From assembly GCA_963780805.1 (NCBI GenBank), contig CAWADP010000022.1, positions 1 through 64,000 on the forward strand: a stretch of DNA of 64,000 nucleotides, given 5' to 3'. This stretch comes from JASHVB01 sp963780805 (GTDB taxonomy: Bacteria > Pseudomonadota > Alphaproteobacteria > Acetobacterales > Acetobacteraceae). A program made the translations under genes and the position numbers. Positions 9,121 to 16,393 of this stretch are shown here, in pieces; positions within the stretch are counted from its first letter, which is position 1, and each line of letters starts with the position of its first letter. Under the pieces are notes generated by a model. The model saw nothing but the letters and a program-made list of their open reading frames with translations, was not told the origin of the DNA and did no database searches.

Positions 9121-9964
9121 ATGTCCCCACAACGTGCGCGGATGATCGATGACATGATCCTGGCCGGATTGGCTGAAGGGACGCGGAAGCTCTACGTCCA
9201 TGCCGTCCGGCGGCTGGCGGCGCATTACCACCGCTCGCCCGATCTGCTCAGCGAGGAAGAGGTGCGGAGCTACCTGCTCGGCTTGCGCCAGCGAGGGGTG
9301 GCACGCGGCACCTTCCAGACCAGTCATTACGGCCTACGCTTCTTCTACCAACACACGCTCGGCCGTGCCTGGGAGCTGTTCGGGGAAAAAAAGGATCGGC
9401 TCGCCACGGCAGAAGCGGCTGCCTGACGCGCTATCGGACGATCAGGTCCGGCACCTTCTCAACGGCATCCGTAACCCGGTCCACAAGACCTGCCTCGCCG
9501 TCATGTATGCGTGCGGTCTGCGCATCAGCGAGGCCACCACACTGGAAGTCGGTGCCATCGACCGGGCCAACCAAGTGTTGCGCATTGTCGGCAAGGGCGA
9601 CAAGGAGCGGTTGGTGCCGCTGCCACAGCCGGTTCTCGATGAACTGGGCCGCTTGTGGCTGACCCACCACAACCGCCGCTGGCTGTTCCCCAACCACTCC
9701 GGTGATGCGCCGCTCAATAACCGTGTGCTGTCGCGCACTTTCGCCGCCGCTGTCGGTGCCACGGGCATCCAACGCGGAGTGACCCCACACAGCCTTCGCC
9801 ACAGCTATGCCACGCGACTGATCGAGAACGGCGTCGACACCCGCATCGTGCAGATCTTGCTCGGTCACGCCAGCATCGCGACGACTGCCATCTATACTCA
9901 CCTGACCACGCCCACCCGGGCGTCGCTGCACAGTCTGCTCGATCGGCTGATGACCGGCCTCTGA
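9121..9964 (+). pseudogene. XerC-like tyrosine recombinase, split at an A7 run
   Basis: The N-terminal domain starts at 9121 (MSPQRARMIDDMIL) behind a GAAAGGAG at 9108-9115. It reads to WELFGEKKD, where seven consecutive A residues near 9389-9395 occur, and then goes out of frame. The catalytic domain continues in the next frame: Arg in ACGLRISEAT, HxxR in PHSLRHSYA, LLGHASIATT and the Tyr in TAIYTHL, ending at 9964. Loss of one A restores a single chain of about 280 residues. This could be a sequencing indel or a transcriptional-slippage site. The transposase gene begins 10 bases later. Confidence 0.75.
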
Positions 9965-9973
9965 GGCACGGTC

Positions 9974-11107
9974 ATGATCGAGATCGCCGAGGTGTTCCGC
10001 CGCTTCGCGGCAGACCACCTCGCGGCTCATGGCGCGTCGATGCTGCCTTCGCACAAGCGCGCCATCGAGGACATTCTCGACTGCCGCACCGCGGCGCTCG
10101 GCGGCCAGGTCTGGCACTGCGAGGCGTGCAACACCGAGGTGTTCTCCTACCACTCCTGCGGTAATCGCAGTTGCCCGAAGTGCCACACCGCGCAGACCCA
10201 GGAGTGGCTCGAACGCCGCCAGGCGGAGCTGCTGCCGGTGCCGTACTTCCATGTCACCATCACCGTGCCGGCCGAACTGCGCGAGGTGCTGCGGGCCAAT
10301 CAACGCGACGGCTATGGCGTGCTGATGCAGGCCTGCGCCGCTGCGATCATCGAACTCTCCCGCGATCCGCGTTACGTTGGTGGCACCGTCGCCGTGCTCG
10401 CCGTGCTGCACACCTGGACCCAGCAACTGAACCTGCACCCGCACGTTCATTGCCTGGTCAGCGGCGGCGGCATCTCCGACGACGCCAGCACCTGGCATCC
10501 GGCGCGTCGGAAATTCCTGGTACCCATCAAGGCTCTTGCCAAGGTGGTACGCGGCAAGTTCCGGGCAATGCTACGCCGAAAGCGCCCTGATCTCGTCATC
10601 TCCGATGCGGCGTGGCGTACGCGTTGGATCCTCCACGTCACCGCCTGGGGCAACGGCGAGCAGGCGGTGCTCGACTATCTTGCCCGCTACGTCTTTCGCG
10701 TCGCTCTTACCAATGCCCGGATCGTCGGCCTCGATGACCAGACGGTCACCATCCAATACAAAGAACGCAAGACCGGCCACCGGCGAACCTGCCGCCTGAG
10801 CGGCCACGAATTCATGCGCCGCTTCCTCCAACACGTGCTGCCGCGCGGCTTCCACAAGGTGCGCTACTCCGGCCTGTGGCATCCCGCACAGCGCCACAAC
10901 GCCGCCCGGGTGCGGCAGATGCTGCAACTGCAGGCGCCACCCGAGCCCGGCCCACCACAGGAGCTTGTCCTCCCGTCACCCGAGCAGTCTGCCGCGGCAC
11001 CGGTGCCGCCGATCGAGCCACGGATCTGTCCGCACTGTCACCAGGGGCGGTTGGTCTTCACCCGTGTGCTCACACGGCACTCACCGCGCCAGGCCATGGC
11101 GCCATGA
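9974..11107 (+). CDS. tnpA: IS91-type Y2/HUH transposase
   Basis: An intact 377-residue rolling-circle transposase. It has the N-terminal zinc finger (CEAC...CGNRSCPKC, about residues 50-72), the HUH motif HPHVHCLV (about residue 157), the double Tyr motif LDYLARYVFRVALTNARI (Y-x3-Y, about residues 234-238) and a C-terminal CPHC knuckle followed by GRLVFTR. The family nicks single-stranded DNA at the element ends and transposes by a rolling-circle route without target duplication. The upstream recombinase gene is 9 bases away, so both are probably co-transcribed. Confidence 0.85.
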   Translation: MIEIAEVFRRFAADHLAAHGASMLPSHKRAIEDILDCRTAALGGQVWHCEACNTEVFSYHSCGNRSCPKCHTAQTQEWLERRQAELLPVPYFHVTITVPAELREVLRANQRDGYGVLMQACAAAIIELSRDPRYVGGTVAVLAVLHTWTQQLNLHPHVHCLVSGGGISDDASTWHPARRKFLVPIKALAKVVRGKFRAMLRRKRPDLVISDAAWRTRWILHVTAWGNGEQAVLDYLARYVFRVALTNARIVGLDDQTVTIQYKERKTGHRRTCRLSGHEFMRRFLQHVLPRGFHKVRYSGLWHPAQRHNAARVRQMLQLQAPPEPGPPQELVLPSPEQSAAAPVPPIEPRICPHCHQGRLVFTRVLTRHSPRQAMAP

Positions 11108-11377
11108 TCAGCAGCTTAAGCCTCCGACACCGCCCTCGCCTGGTCTTGCCGCTGCGTGCCTCAGCACGCCACGGAGATCCCCTGTCTGCACCGCAACCGA
11201 TTGCCCAGACTTTGCTCCAGACGACGTTCTCGATCGTCTTGAAAGACCCGCTCCTGACCGCGATGCTACAATCGCACCGCGCAGGGCGCCCAGGCTGAGC
11301 CGCGACTATCAGCCCGCCCGCCGAGCGTCCTTGGTAAAATCTCCATAGCGTCAATCGCCACCCAACGCCCCGCGTTC

Positions 11378-11431
11378 GTCCAACGGAGTTTCTGCGGCGG
11401 CTTCGCGCCGCACAAACTCTTAATTCGTTGG
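11378..11431 (-). repeat. attC-like asymmetric hairpin at right end of copy 2
   Basis: The arms are CCAAC (11380-11384) with GTTGG (11427-11431), GAGTTT (11386-11391) with AAACTC (11414-11419), and GCGGCG (11394-11399) with CGCCGC (11406-11411) around a GCTTCG loop. The spacer is 1 base on the left and 7 bases (TTAATTC) on the right. Read on the minus strand it ends in GTTGGAC, matching the integron R' consensus GTTRRRY, and contains AATTAA after the first AAC as many attC sites do. The spacer asymmetry is not canonical. It may be a cassette recombination site or a conserved IS end. Confidence 0.4.
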
Positions 11432-11728
11432 TTGCCTGCCAACTCTCTAACTACCGTAGTTTACCTGCCCGGCGCGCGACCGCTGTCGGGCAACCTCGAC
11501 GACAGGGCGCGGCAGTTGCTCGACGACGCGCTGCAAGGGCTGCGCGACGCGCGCGAGGCGGCGGCGATCTATGGGGCGCAAGCGTCCGGTCCTGGCCGGC
11601 CGCGTCGCTTCCCCACGTTCGCTGCCTACGTGCGCCACCGCATGGCGTGGGCGTCGGACCCGTCGCACGACCGCGAATTGCTGCGGTTGCTTGTCGTCAC
11701 CACGGGCCATCGCGAGGGCACCAGCTAG
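11432..11728 (+). CDS. Hypothetical protein, possibly 5'-truncated
   Basis: An open frame of up to 98 residues reading ...VVYLPGARPLSGNLDDRARQ, then LLDDALQGLRDAREAAAIYG, ending at 11728. The amphipathic, Arg/Ala-rich composition looks genuine, but no family is recognised. There is no ATG near the beginning; a TTG at 11432 lies directly at the edge of the attC-like hairpin. The gene may have lost its 5' end when the IS inserted. Two further very small frames follow on the same strand. Confidence 0.35.
   Translation: MPANSLTTVVYLPGARPLSGNLDDRARQLLDDALQGLRDAREAAAIYGAQASGPGRPRRFPTFAAYVRHRMAWASDPSHDRELLRLLVVTTGHREGTS
11450..11461 (+). repeat. 12-bp direct repeat flanking IS91-type copy 2, right
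   Basis: This is the second copy of ACTACCGTAGTT (see 8959-8970). Here it lies inside the first codons of the hypothetical gene. Confidence 0.5.
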
Positions 11729-11740
11729 GCGCGCAGCGCC

Positions 11741-11848
11741 ATGACGGTGCGGATCAACCGCCTGCTTGACGACACCGGACAGGATCGCGCGACGCGGCTG
11801 CGCGATCTGCTCGCCGATCTGGCCGAGCCGGCCAGCGGCAATGCCTGA
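11741..11848 (+). CDS. Very small hypothetical protein
   Basis: A 35-residue open frame (MTVRINRLLDDTGQDRATRL, then RDLLADLAEPASGNA) starting 12 bases after the preceding frame. It would be a helical, charged peptide. No family is recognised and no clear Shine-Dalgarno is seen, so it may be chance. Confidence 0.25.
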   Translation: MTVRINRLLDDTGQDRATRLRDLLADLAEPASGNA

Positions 11849-11889
11849 CGGCCGCGGATCAACCCCAACAACGCAGGAGAACGGAGACG

Positions 11890-12066
11890 ATGCGCACTAC
11901 CACCACCTCCCGGGGCGACATCCTGGCCGCACTCGGGGCGGCGTTTCTGCGTACGGCGCGTGCTGCCCCAGCTAGCGGAAATCCGGGCACTGCCTGTCCT
12001 ATGCCTGTCCCTGCCGCGGCGCCGCGGTTGCGGTTTGTGGCCCGGTTTATCTGTAAGTCACTGTAA
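11890..12066 (+). CDS. Small hypothetical protein
   Basis: A 58-residue open frame starting MRTTTTSRGDILAALGAAFL, preceded by AGGAG at about 11875-11879. It ends just before the tRNA-Glu gene on the opposite strand. The good ribosome-binding site gives it some support; function is unknown. Confidence 0.35.
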   Translation: MRTTTTSRGDILAALGAAFLRTARAAPASGNPGTACPMPVPAAAPRLRFVARFICKSL

Positions 12067-12083
12067 TATAGACGGAAATTCGT

Positions 12084-12159
12084 TGGCGTCCCGTAGGGGA
12101 TTCGAACCCCTGTTGCCGCCGTGAGAGGGCGGTGTCCTGGGCCTCTAGACGAACGGGAC
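12084..12159 (-). tRNA. tRNA-Glu (anticodon CTC)
   Basis: On the minus strand the 76-nt gene starts GTCCCGTTCGTCTAGAGG and ends ...ACGGGACGCCA. The 7-bp acceptor stem GTCCCGT/ACGGGAC is perfect, followed by G and an encoded CCA. The anticodon stem CCGCC/GGCGG encloses CTCTCAC, giving anticodon CTC (Glu, codon GAG). The T-arm GGGGTTCGAATCCCC is canonical. Its 3' end faces the accessory region, the usual side for integration of islands. Confidence 0.95.
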
Positions 12160-12227
12160 CGCGACCGAGGCGCGCTATCTAAGCCAGAACCCTCCCCGGC
12201 TCAAGGACCCGCCGCCAGATCACCGGT

Positions 12228-13895
12228 TTACCTGCCCCCGCCCGCACCCCCGTCGGCGCGCCCGCCCGCACTCCCCGCCCCCACCACCGCCCCCGCCAAC
12301 GCATCGGGGACGGTGAACCGGAAGACGGTGCCCCCGCCCGGGTGGTCCTCGGCCCAGATCCGCCCGCCATGCGCCTGCACGATCGACTGACAGATCGACA
12401 GCCCGACACCCATGCCGTCCCGCTTCGTCGTGACGAAAGGCTGGAACAGCTTCTCCCGCACCGTCGGGCCCAGGCCGGGGCCGGTATCGGCGACGCTTAC
12501 CTCGATCATGCCGTCGGCGGAGGGCGCCGTCGCCAGCACCAGCGCCAGGCGCATGCCGCCGGCCGTCGCATCCACCGCATTGCGGATCAGGTTCAGCAAC
12601 ACCTGCTGGATCTGGATCTTATCTACCAGTGCGACGTTGGCGCGCGGATCGACGCGCAGTTCCACGCCGATGTCCCGCTGCTCCGTCCCGACCAGAGCCA
12701 GGGTAACCGTCTCCTCCAGCACCTGCCCCAGCTCTTCGTCGCGTCGCACGCTTGCCTGTTTCTTGATAAAGCCCCGCAGCCGCTGGACGATCGCGTTGGC
12801 GCGCGTCGCCTCCTCCACGGCCTTGTCCAACGCGGTCCGCAGCATCGCGGCGTCGCCGGCGGCGGCCAGCCGCTGCCCGGCGCGCAGGTAGTTGCCGATC
12901 GCGGTCAGCGGCTGGTTTACCTCATGCGCCAGCGCCGACACCATTTGCCCGAGCTCGCTCACCCGTGAGACATGCACCAGCTCCGCATGCAGCTCGTTCA
13001 GCCGCCGCTCGCGCTCCTGCCGTTCCAACGCCGTGGAACGCGCCAGTCGCGCGTACAGCCCGATCGTTTCCAGCAGCAGCATGATCAGGACGAAGCTGGA
13101 CGCCGCCAGGCCATACATCCGGCCGGCATAGAAGCCGAAATCGTAGCGCGCGGCGTTCAGCAGGGAGCTCAGCGCGACGTCGCACAGCCACGCGCACATG
13201 ACCGCCATCAGCCACAGGTCGAGCACGGCATACGGGCGGCACAGCAGCAGTGCGATCAGCGCCATCCAGCTCAGCGCCCAGACGGTGCCGACGACGAAGA
13301 CCATCTCCGGCCTGTAGTGGCTGCCGGCCATGATCGGCGGCAACACAGCCTCGCCGGAGGTGGCGAGCAAGGTCAGGCCGATGACGAGGCCCGCCACCAG
13401 GCCGACACTGCCCAGGATCACCGGCCGGGCGCTCCGGCGCATGGGGGCGCCGTGGCGGCGCTTCAGCAGCACGTAGCCGAGCACCGCCAGCGGAAATCCG
13501 CCATGCCAGAATATGTAGATCCAGGCGGTGCTTTGCACGCCGGCGCCTAGCAGCCCGCTTTCCGAGAACACACCAGGATAGCTGAGCGCGTGGGCGATCT
13601 CGATCAGCGTCGTGAACAGATAGCCGTTGGCGAGGAGCAGCAGGGCTCGAGAGCGGCCGATGGAGAACTGGCCGAACAGCAGCACTGCGGTGAACAGGTC
13701 GTTGATGATCAGCGCCGCTTCATAGCTGGGGACGAAGGCGACGACGCGTGGCATCGGCAGGCGCACGAATGGAATGGCGGCGACTGCCACCACGAGAGAC
13801 GCCAGCACCACAACGCTGGCCAACCGGCGTTGTGCCGGGCCGGCCGGAAGCGTCGAAAGGACGAAAATCGGCTCGTCCTTCGGGCCAGCCGCCAT
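12228..13895 (-). CDS. MASE4-type membrane sensor histidine kinase
   Basis: A 555-residue sensor kinase. Residues about 25-285 contain seven or eight hydrophobic segments in a MASE4-like membrane sensor. A short coiled coil follows (ARSTALERQERERRLNELHA), then the HisKA domain with the H-box ALAHEVNQPLTAI (His 324). The HATPase domain has the N-box LLNLIRNAVDA, DTGPGLG and GMGVGLSICQSIV. It autophosphorylates and passes phosphate to a response regulator, which is not next to it in this window. The Gly/Ala-rich C-terminal tail is low complexity. The start at 13895 is the longest; starts further in would cut the first membrane segment only slightly. Confidence 0.85.
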   Translation of the reverse strand: MAAGPKDEPIFVLSTLPAGPAQRRLASVVVLASLVVAVAAIPFVRLPMPRVVAFVPSYEAALIINDLFTAVLLFGQFSIGRSRALLLLANGYLFTTLIEIAHALSYPGVFSESGLLGAGVQSTAWIYIFWHGGFPLAVLGYVLLKRRHGAPMRRSARPVILGSVGLVAGLVIGLTLLATSGEAVLPPIMAGSHYRPEMVFVVGTVWALSWMALIALLLCRPYAVLDLWLMAVMCAWLCDVALSSLLNAARYDFGFYAGRMYGLAASSFVLIMLLLETIGLYARLARSTALERQERERRLNELHAELVHVSRVSELGQMVSALAHEVNQPLTAIGNYLRAGQRLAAAGDAAMLRTALDKAVEEATRANAIVQRLRGFIKKQASVRRDEELGQVLEETVTLALVGTEQRDIGVELRVDPRANVALVDKIQIQQVLLNLIRNAVDATAGGMRLALVLATAPSADGMIEVSVADTGPGLGPTVREKLFQPFVTTKRDGMGVGLSICQSIVQAHGGRIWAEDHPGGGTVFRFTVPDALAGAVVGAGSAGGRADGGAGGGR

Positions 13896-14059
13896 TGGTC
13901 CCTCTGCTTGCGGCCCAAGGACGGGCCGCGTGGATTCCCGTCACCTCAACTCATCGTACGAGCCGCACGTCTGAGCTGCAAGTGGCGCGCGAAGCCCGCT
14001 TTGTCAGAACCAGTGGTTGCATATTATCTGCGACCTGCATCTTTCGGACGGGCGCCGCT

Positions 14060-14347
14060 TTAATGCGCCAGAGTGATTTGGCCGGTAATCGTATCGGCGC
14101 GCGGGTCCACCAGTACCACCCGATCGGCGCCGCCTCCCTGCAGTTGCAGAGCCAGCCGGTCCTGCGTCGTCGCGATCCCGACGATGCGCGTGCCGGCGGG
14201 CTGATCCAGCACCAGGGCCATCGGGGCGGATGCCGTGGGCGCGCTGGCGCGATGGAAGATCACCGCCACCAGCACCGTCGTGCCGGCCAGGATCATCACC
14301 CCCATGACCACAGTCACGACCAACAGCGCCCGCATGCCCTTGCCCAA
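14060..14347 (-). CDS. DUF6476-like small membrane protein
   Basis: A 95-residue protein with one N-terminal transmembrane helix (MRALLVVTVVMGVMILAG, then TTVLVAVIFHR) and a short periplasmic domain ending in DTITGQITLAH. It resembles the DUF6476 proteins found beside RluD-type genes in alphaproteobacteria. It is divergent from the rluD-like gene. Its start codon region overlaps a 16-bp tandem repeat. Function is unknown. Confidence 0.6.
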   Translation of the reverse strand: MGKGMRALLVVTVVMGVMILAGTTVLVAVIFHRASAPTASAPMALVLDQPAGTRIVGIATTQDRLALQLQGGGADRVVLVDPRADTITGQITLAH

Positions 14348-14408
14348 AGCTATCGTCCCCCAAAGCTATCGTCCCCCAAAGCTATCCGCCCCCAAAGCTA
14401 TCCGCCCC
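14345..14408 (+). repeat. 16-bp tandem repeat, four copies
   Basis: The unit CAAAGCTATCGTCCCC (with CCGCCC variants in the last two copies) repeats with a period of 16 bases; the AAAGC core lies at 14346, 14362, 14378 and 14394. It fills the divergent promoter region between the DUF6476-like gene and rluD. Confidence 0.85.
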
Positions 14409-14480
14409 TCAGGCCGATGCCGATCCGATTGACCGTCCGCAGCGCCCTCGCCACATTCGGTCCGGTTGGTCAACACGCCG

Positions 14481-15494
14481 ATGGCCCGGACCGAAAGCCA
14501 GGACGATAGCCGCCATTTCCACGTCACCGCTGACGCCAACCGGGCGGGTCAGCGGCTCGACCGTTTCCTGACCGAGTCCATCGGCACGCTGTCCCGCTCC
14601 CGCGTCAAGGCGCTGATCGAATCCGGGCACGTGCGCCAGGGCGACACTCTGCTGCGCGAACCGGCGCAACCCGTGCGCGCGGGCGCCGCCTATTCCCTGC
14701 GCCTGCCGCCGCCGGCGCCGGCCACGCCGCAGCCGCAGGACATTGCCCTGACCATCTTGTATGAGGACGCCGAGTTGATCGTGCTGGACAAGCCCGCCGG
14801 CCTGGTCGTCCACCCGGCCCCCGGCAACCCGGACGGCACGCTGGTCAACGCGTTGCTGGCGCATTGCGGCCCCGGCTTCACTGGCGCCGGCTTCACTGGC
14901 ATCGGCGCGGAACGCCGCCCTGGCATCGTGCATCGGCTGGACAAGGACACTTCCGGCGTCATGGTCGTCGCCAAGACCCAGGCAGCGAACGACGCGCTGA
15001 CCGCTGCCTTTGCCGCGCGGGACCTGGACCGCGCTTATCTCGCGCTGGCCTGGGGCGTGCCGTCGCCGCTGACCGGCGACATCGAGGGAGCCATCGGCCG
15101 CGACCCAAGGGACCGCAAGCGCATGGCGGTGGTGACGCGGGGCGGCAAGCCGGCGCTGACCCACTACCGCACGCTGCGCGCCTGGCAGACCAGCGCCGCA
15201 TTGCTGGAATGCCGCCTGGCCACCGGGCGGACGCACCAGATCCGCGTTCACCTCGCCACGTCAGGCCATCCGGCGGTCGGCGATCCGCTCTACTTGCGCC
15301 GCATTCCCGCCGCCGCGAAGGCGCTGGCCACGCCGCTCCGCCAGTTGCTGCTCGACTTCCCGCGCCAGGCTTTGCACGCGGCGCGGCTTGGCTTCGCGCA
15401 TCCGATCACCGGCGTGCCGATTGTGTTCGAAACCCCCCCGCCCGCCGATTTCCAGGCGCTGATCGAGGCGCTGGACGGCGCGCAGGCGACGTGA
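14481..15494 (+). CDS. rluD: RluD-type 23S rRNA pseudouridine synthase
   Basis: A 337-residue enzyme that isomerises uridine to pseudouridine in 23S rRNA. An N-terminal S4 RNA-binding domain (GQRLDRFLTESIGTLSRSRV) precedes the catalytic domain with the RluA-family motif IVHRLDKDTSGVMVVAK, where the Asp of RLDKDTSG is the catalytic residue. The ending with GRTHQIRVHLA and GDPLY is typical. The ATG at 14481 is chosen; a TTG at 14466 would add five residues. A GFTGAGFTGIGAERR insert just before the HRLD motif is a small low-complexity feature. Confidence 0.9.
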   Translation: MARTESQDDSRHFHVTADANRAGQRLDRFLTESIGTLSRSRVKALIESGHVRQGDTLLREPAQPVRAGAAYSLRLPPPAPATPQPQDIALTILYEDAELIVLDKPAGLVVHPAPGNPDGTLVNALLAHCGPGFTGAGFTGIGAERRPGIVHRLDKDTSGVMVVAKTQAANDALTAAFAARDLDRAYLALAWGVPSPLTGDIEGAIGRDPRDRKRMAVVTRGGKPALTHYRTLRAWQTSAALLECRLATGRTHQIRVHLATSGHPAVGDPLYLRRIPAAAKALATPLRQLLLDFPRQALHAARLGFAHPITGVPIVFETPPPADFQALIEALDGAQAT

Positions 15495-15515
15495 CCAAGC
15501 CGGCCGGATTGGATT

Positions 15516-15555
15516 GAAGCCGCGTTCATGTCGTATGCAGCATGAACGCGGCTTC
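15516..15555 (+). terminator. Perfect hairpin after rluD
   Basis: GAAGCCGCGTTCATG at 15516-15530 pairs without mismatch with 15541-15555 across a 10-base loop. No T-tract follows, so it may act as a transcript end or as an RNA-stabilising structure rather than a classical Rho-independent terminator. Confidence 0.55.
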
Positions 15556-15646
15556 CCGCCAAGGGCATGCGTTTTAGACTTGCCTTCGATCATATTGACC
15601 CCACGTTACATTGCGTCCATCCGCGTCGCCGCATCCTGGGTTGACC

Positions 15647-16393
15647 ATGATCCATGGCCACTACCTGCTGTCCGGTGTGCTGCTTTTGGCCGCAGTGAGC
15701 CTGTGGCCGGGTGTGCCGCGCGCCCAAGCGACTGACCAGCAGGGGACTGAGCATCAGGGGACGGACCACCCGCCTGATACCATGGAAGCGCGGCTGCGGA
15801 CCTGCGTCCCCTGCCACGGGGTCCAGGGCCAGGGCAGCAGCAATGACTATTTCCCCCGGCTGGCCGGCAAGCCCGAGCAATACCTGTACAACCAGCTCGT
15901 CGCCTTCCATCAGGGCCGGCGGCACTACGCGCCGATGAATTACCTGTTGCAGTACCAGACCGAGAGCTACCTGCGCGACATGGCCGCCTATTTTGCCGCG
16001 CAGCCGTTGCCGCCGCAGCCTGCCAGCGTACCTTCGGTTACTCCCGACGTACTGGCCCACGGAGAGTCGCTGGTAATGAATGGTGATCCCGCTCACGGCA
16101 TTCCTCCTTGTTCCGGCTGCCACGGCAAGTCGTTCGGCGGCATGCAGCCGGCGATTCCTGGCCTGGTCGGATTGAAGTCCGATTACATCGCGGCCCAGCT
16201 CGGCAGCTGGCGCTACGGCACGCGAACCGCCGCCGCGCCGGATTGCATGCAGGAGGTCGCGGGCCGGCTGACGGATCGCGATGTCACCGCGGTCGCCGCC
16301 TACCTCGCGTCGCTACCCGTGACGGCGGACGTCGCGCCGCTGCCGGCTGGTGCGCTGCACACGCTGCTGCGCTGCGGCAGCGAGCCGCAATGA
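15647..16393 (+). CDS. Dihaem c-type cytochrome (c4-like)
   Basis: A 248-residue periplasmic cytochrome. It has a signal peptide (MIHGHYLLSGVLLLAAVSLW..., cleavage after RAQA) and two haem-binding CxxCH motifs, CVPCH in the first half and CSGCH in the second, as in cytochrome c4-type dihaem carriers. Axial Met candidates follow each haem (YAPMNYL and others). It is the first gene of the respiratory operon and overlaps the next gene by 4 bases (ATGA). It probably carries electrons to the oxidase encoded downstream. The ATG at 15647 is chosen because the signal peptide begins there. Confidence 0.8.
   Translation: MIHGHYLLSGVLLLAAVSLWPGVPRAQATDQQGTEHQGTDHPPDTMEARLRTCVPCHGVQGQGSSNDYFPRLAGKPEQYLYNQLVAFHQGRRHYAPMNYLLQYQTESYLRDMAAYFAAQPLPPQPASVPSVTPDVLAHGESLVMNGDPAHGIPPCSGCHGKSFGGMQPAIPGLVGLKSDYIAAQLGSWRYGTRTAAAPDCMQEVAGRLTDRDVTAVAAYLASLPVTADVAPLPAGALHTLLRCGSEPQ

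Larger units (their letters stand above)
8992..11384 (+). mobile_element. IS91-type element with tyrosine recombinase partner, copy 2
   Basis: A 2.4-kb element with a recombinase gene (frameshifted at an A7 run) and an intact IS91-type transposase gene. Its ends are GTTGGACGGAACG at 8992-9004 and CGTTCGTCCAAC at 11373-11384, an inverted pair differing by one base insertion. It is a relative of copy 1, not an identical one: gene order and end boxes agree but the proteins differ clearly. The right end runs into an attC-like hairpin, and the 12-bp direct repeat lies outside both ends. Confidence 0.7.

Noticed and set aside
9431..10498. 355-codon minus-strand frame opposite the IS91-type genes
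   Set aside because: It lies antisense to a recombinase and transposase with intact motifs and has no family features.
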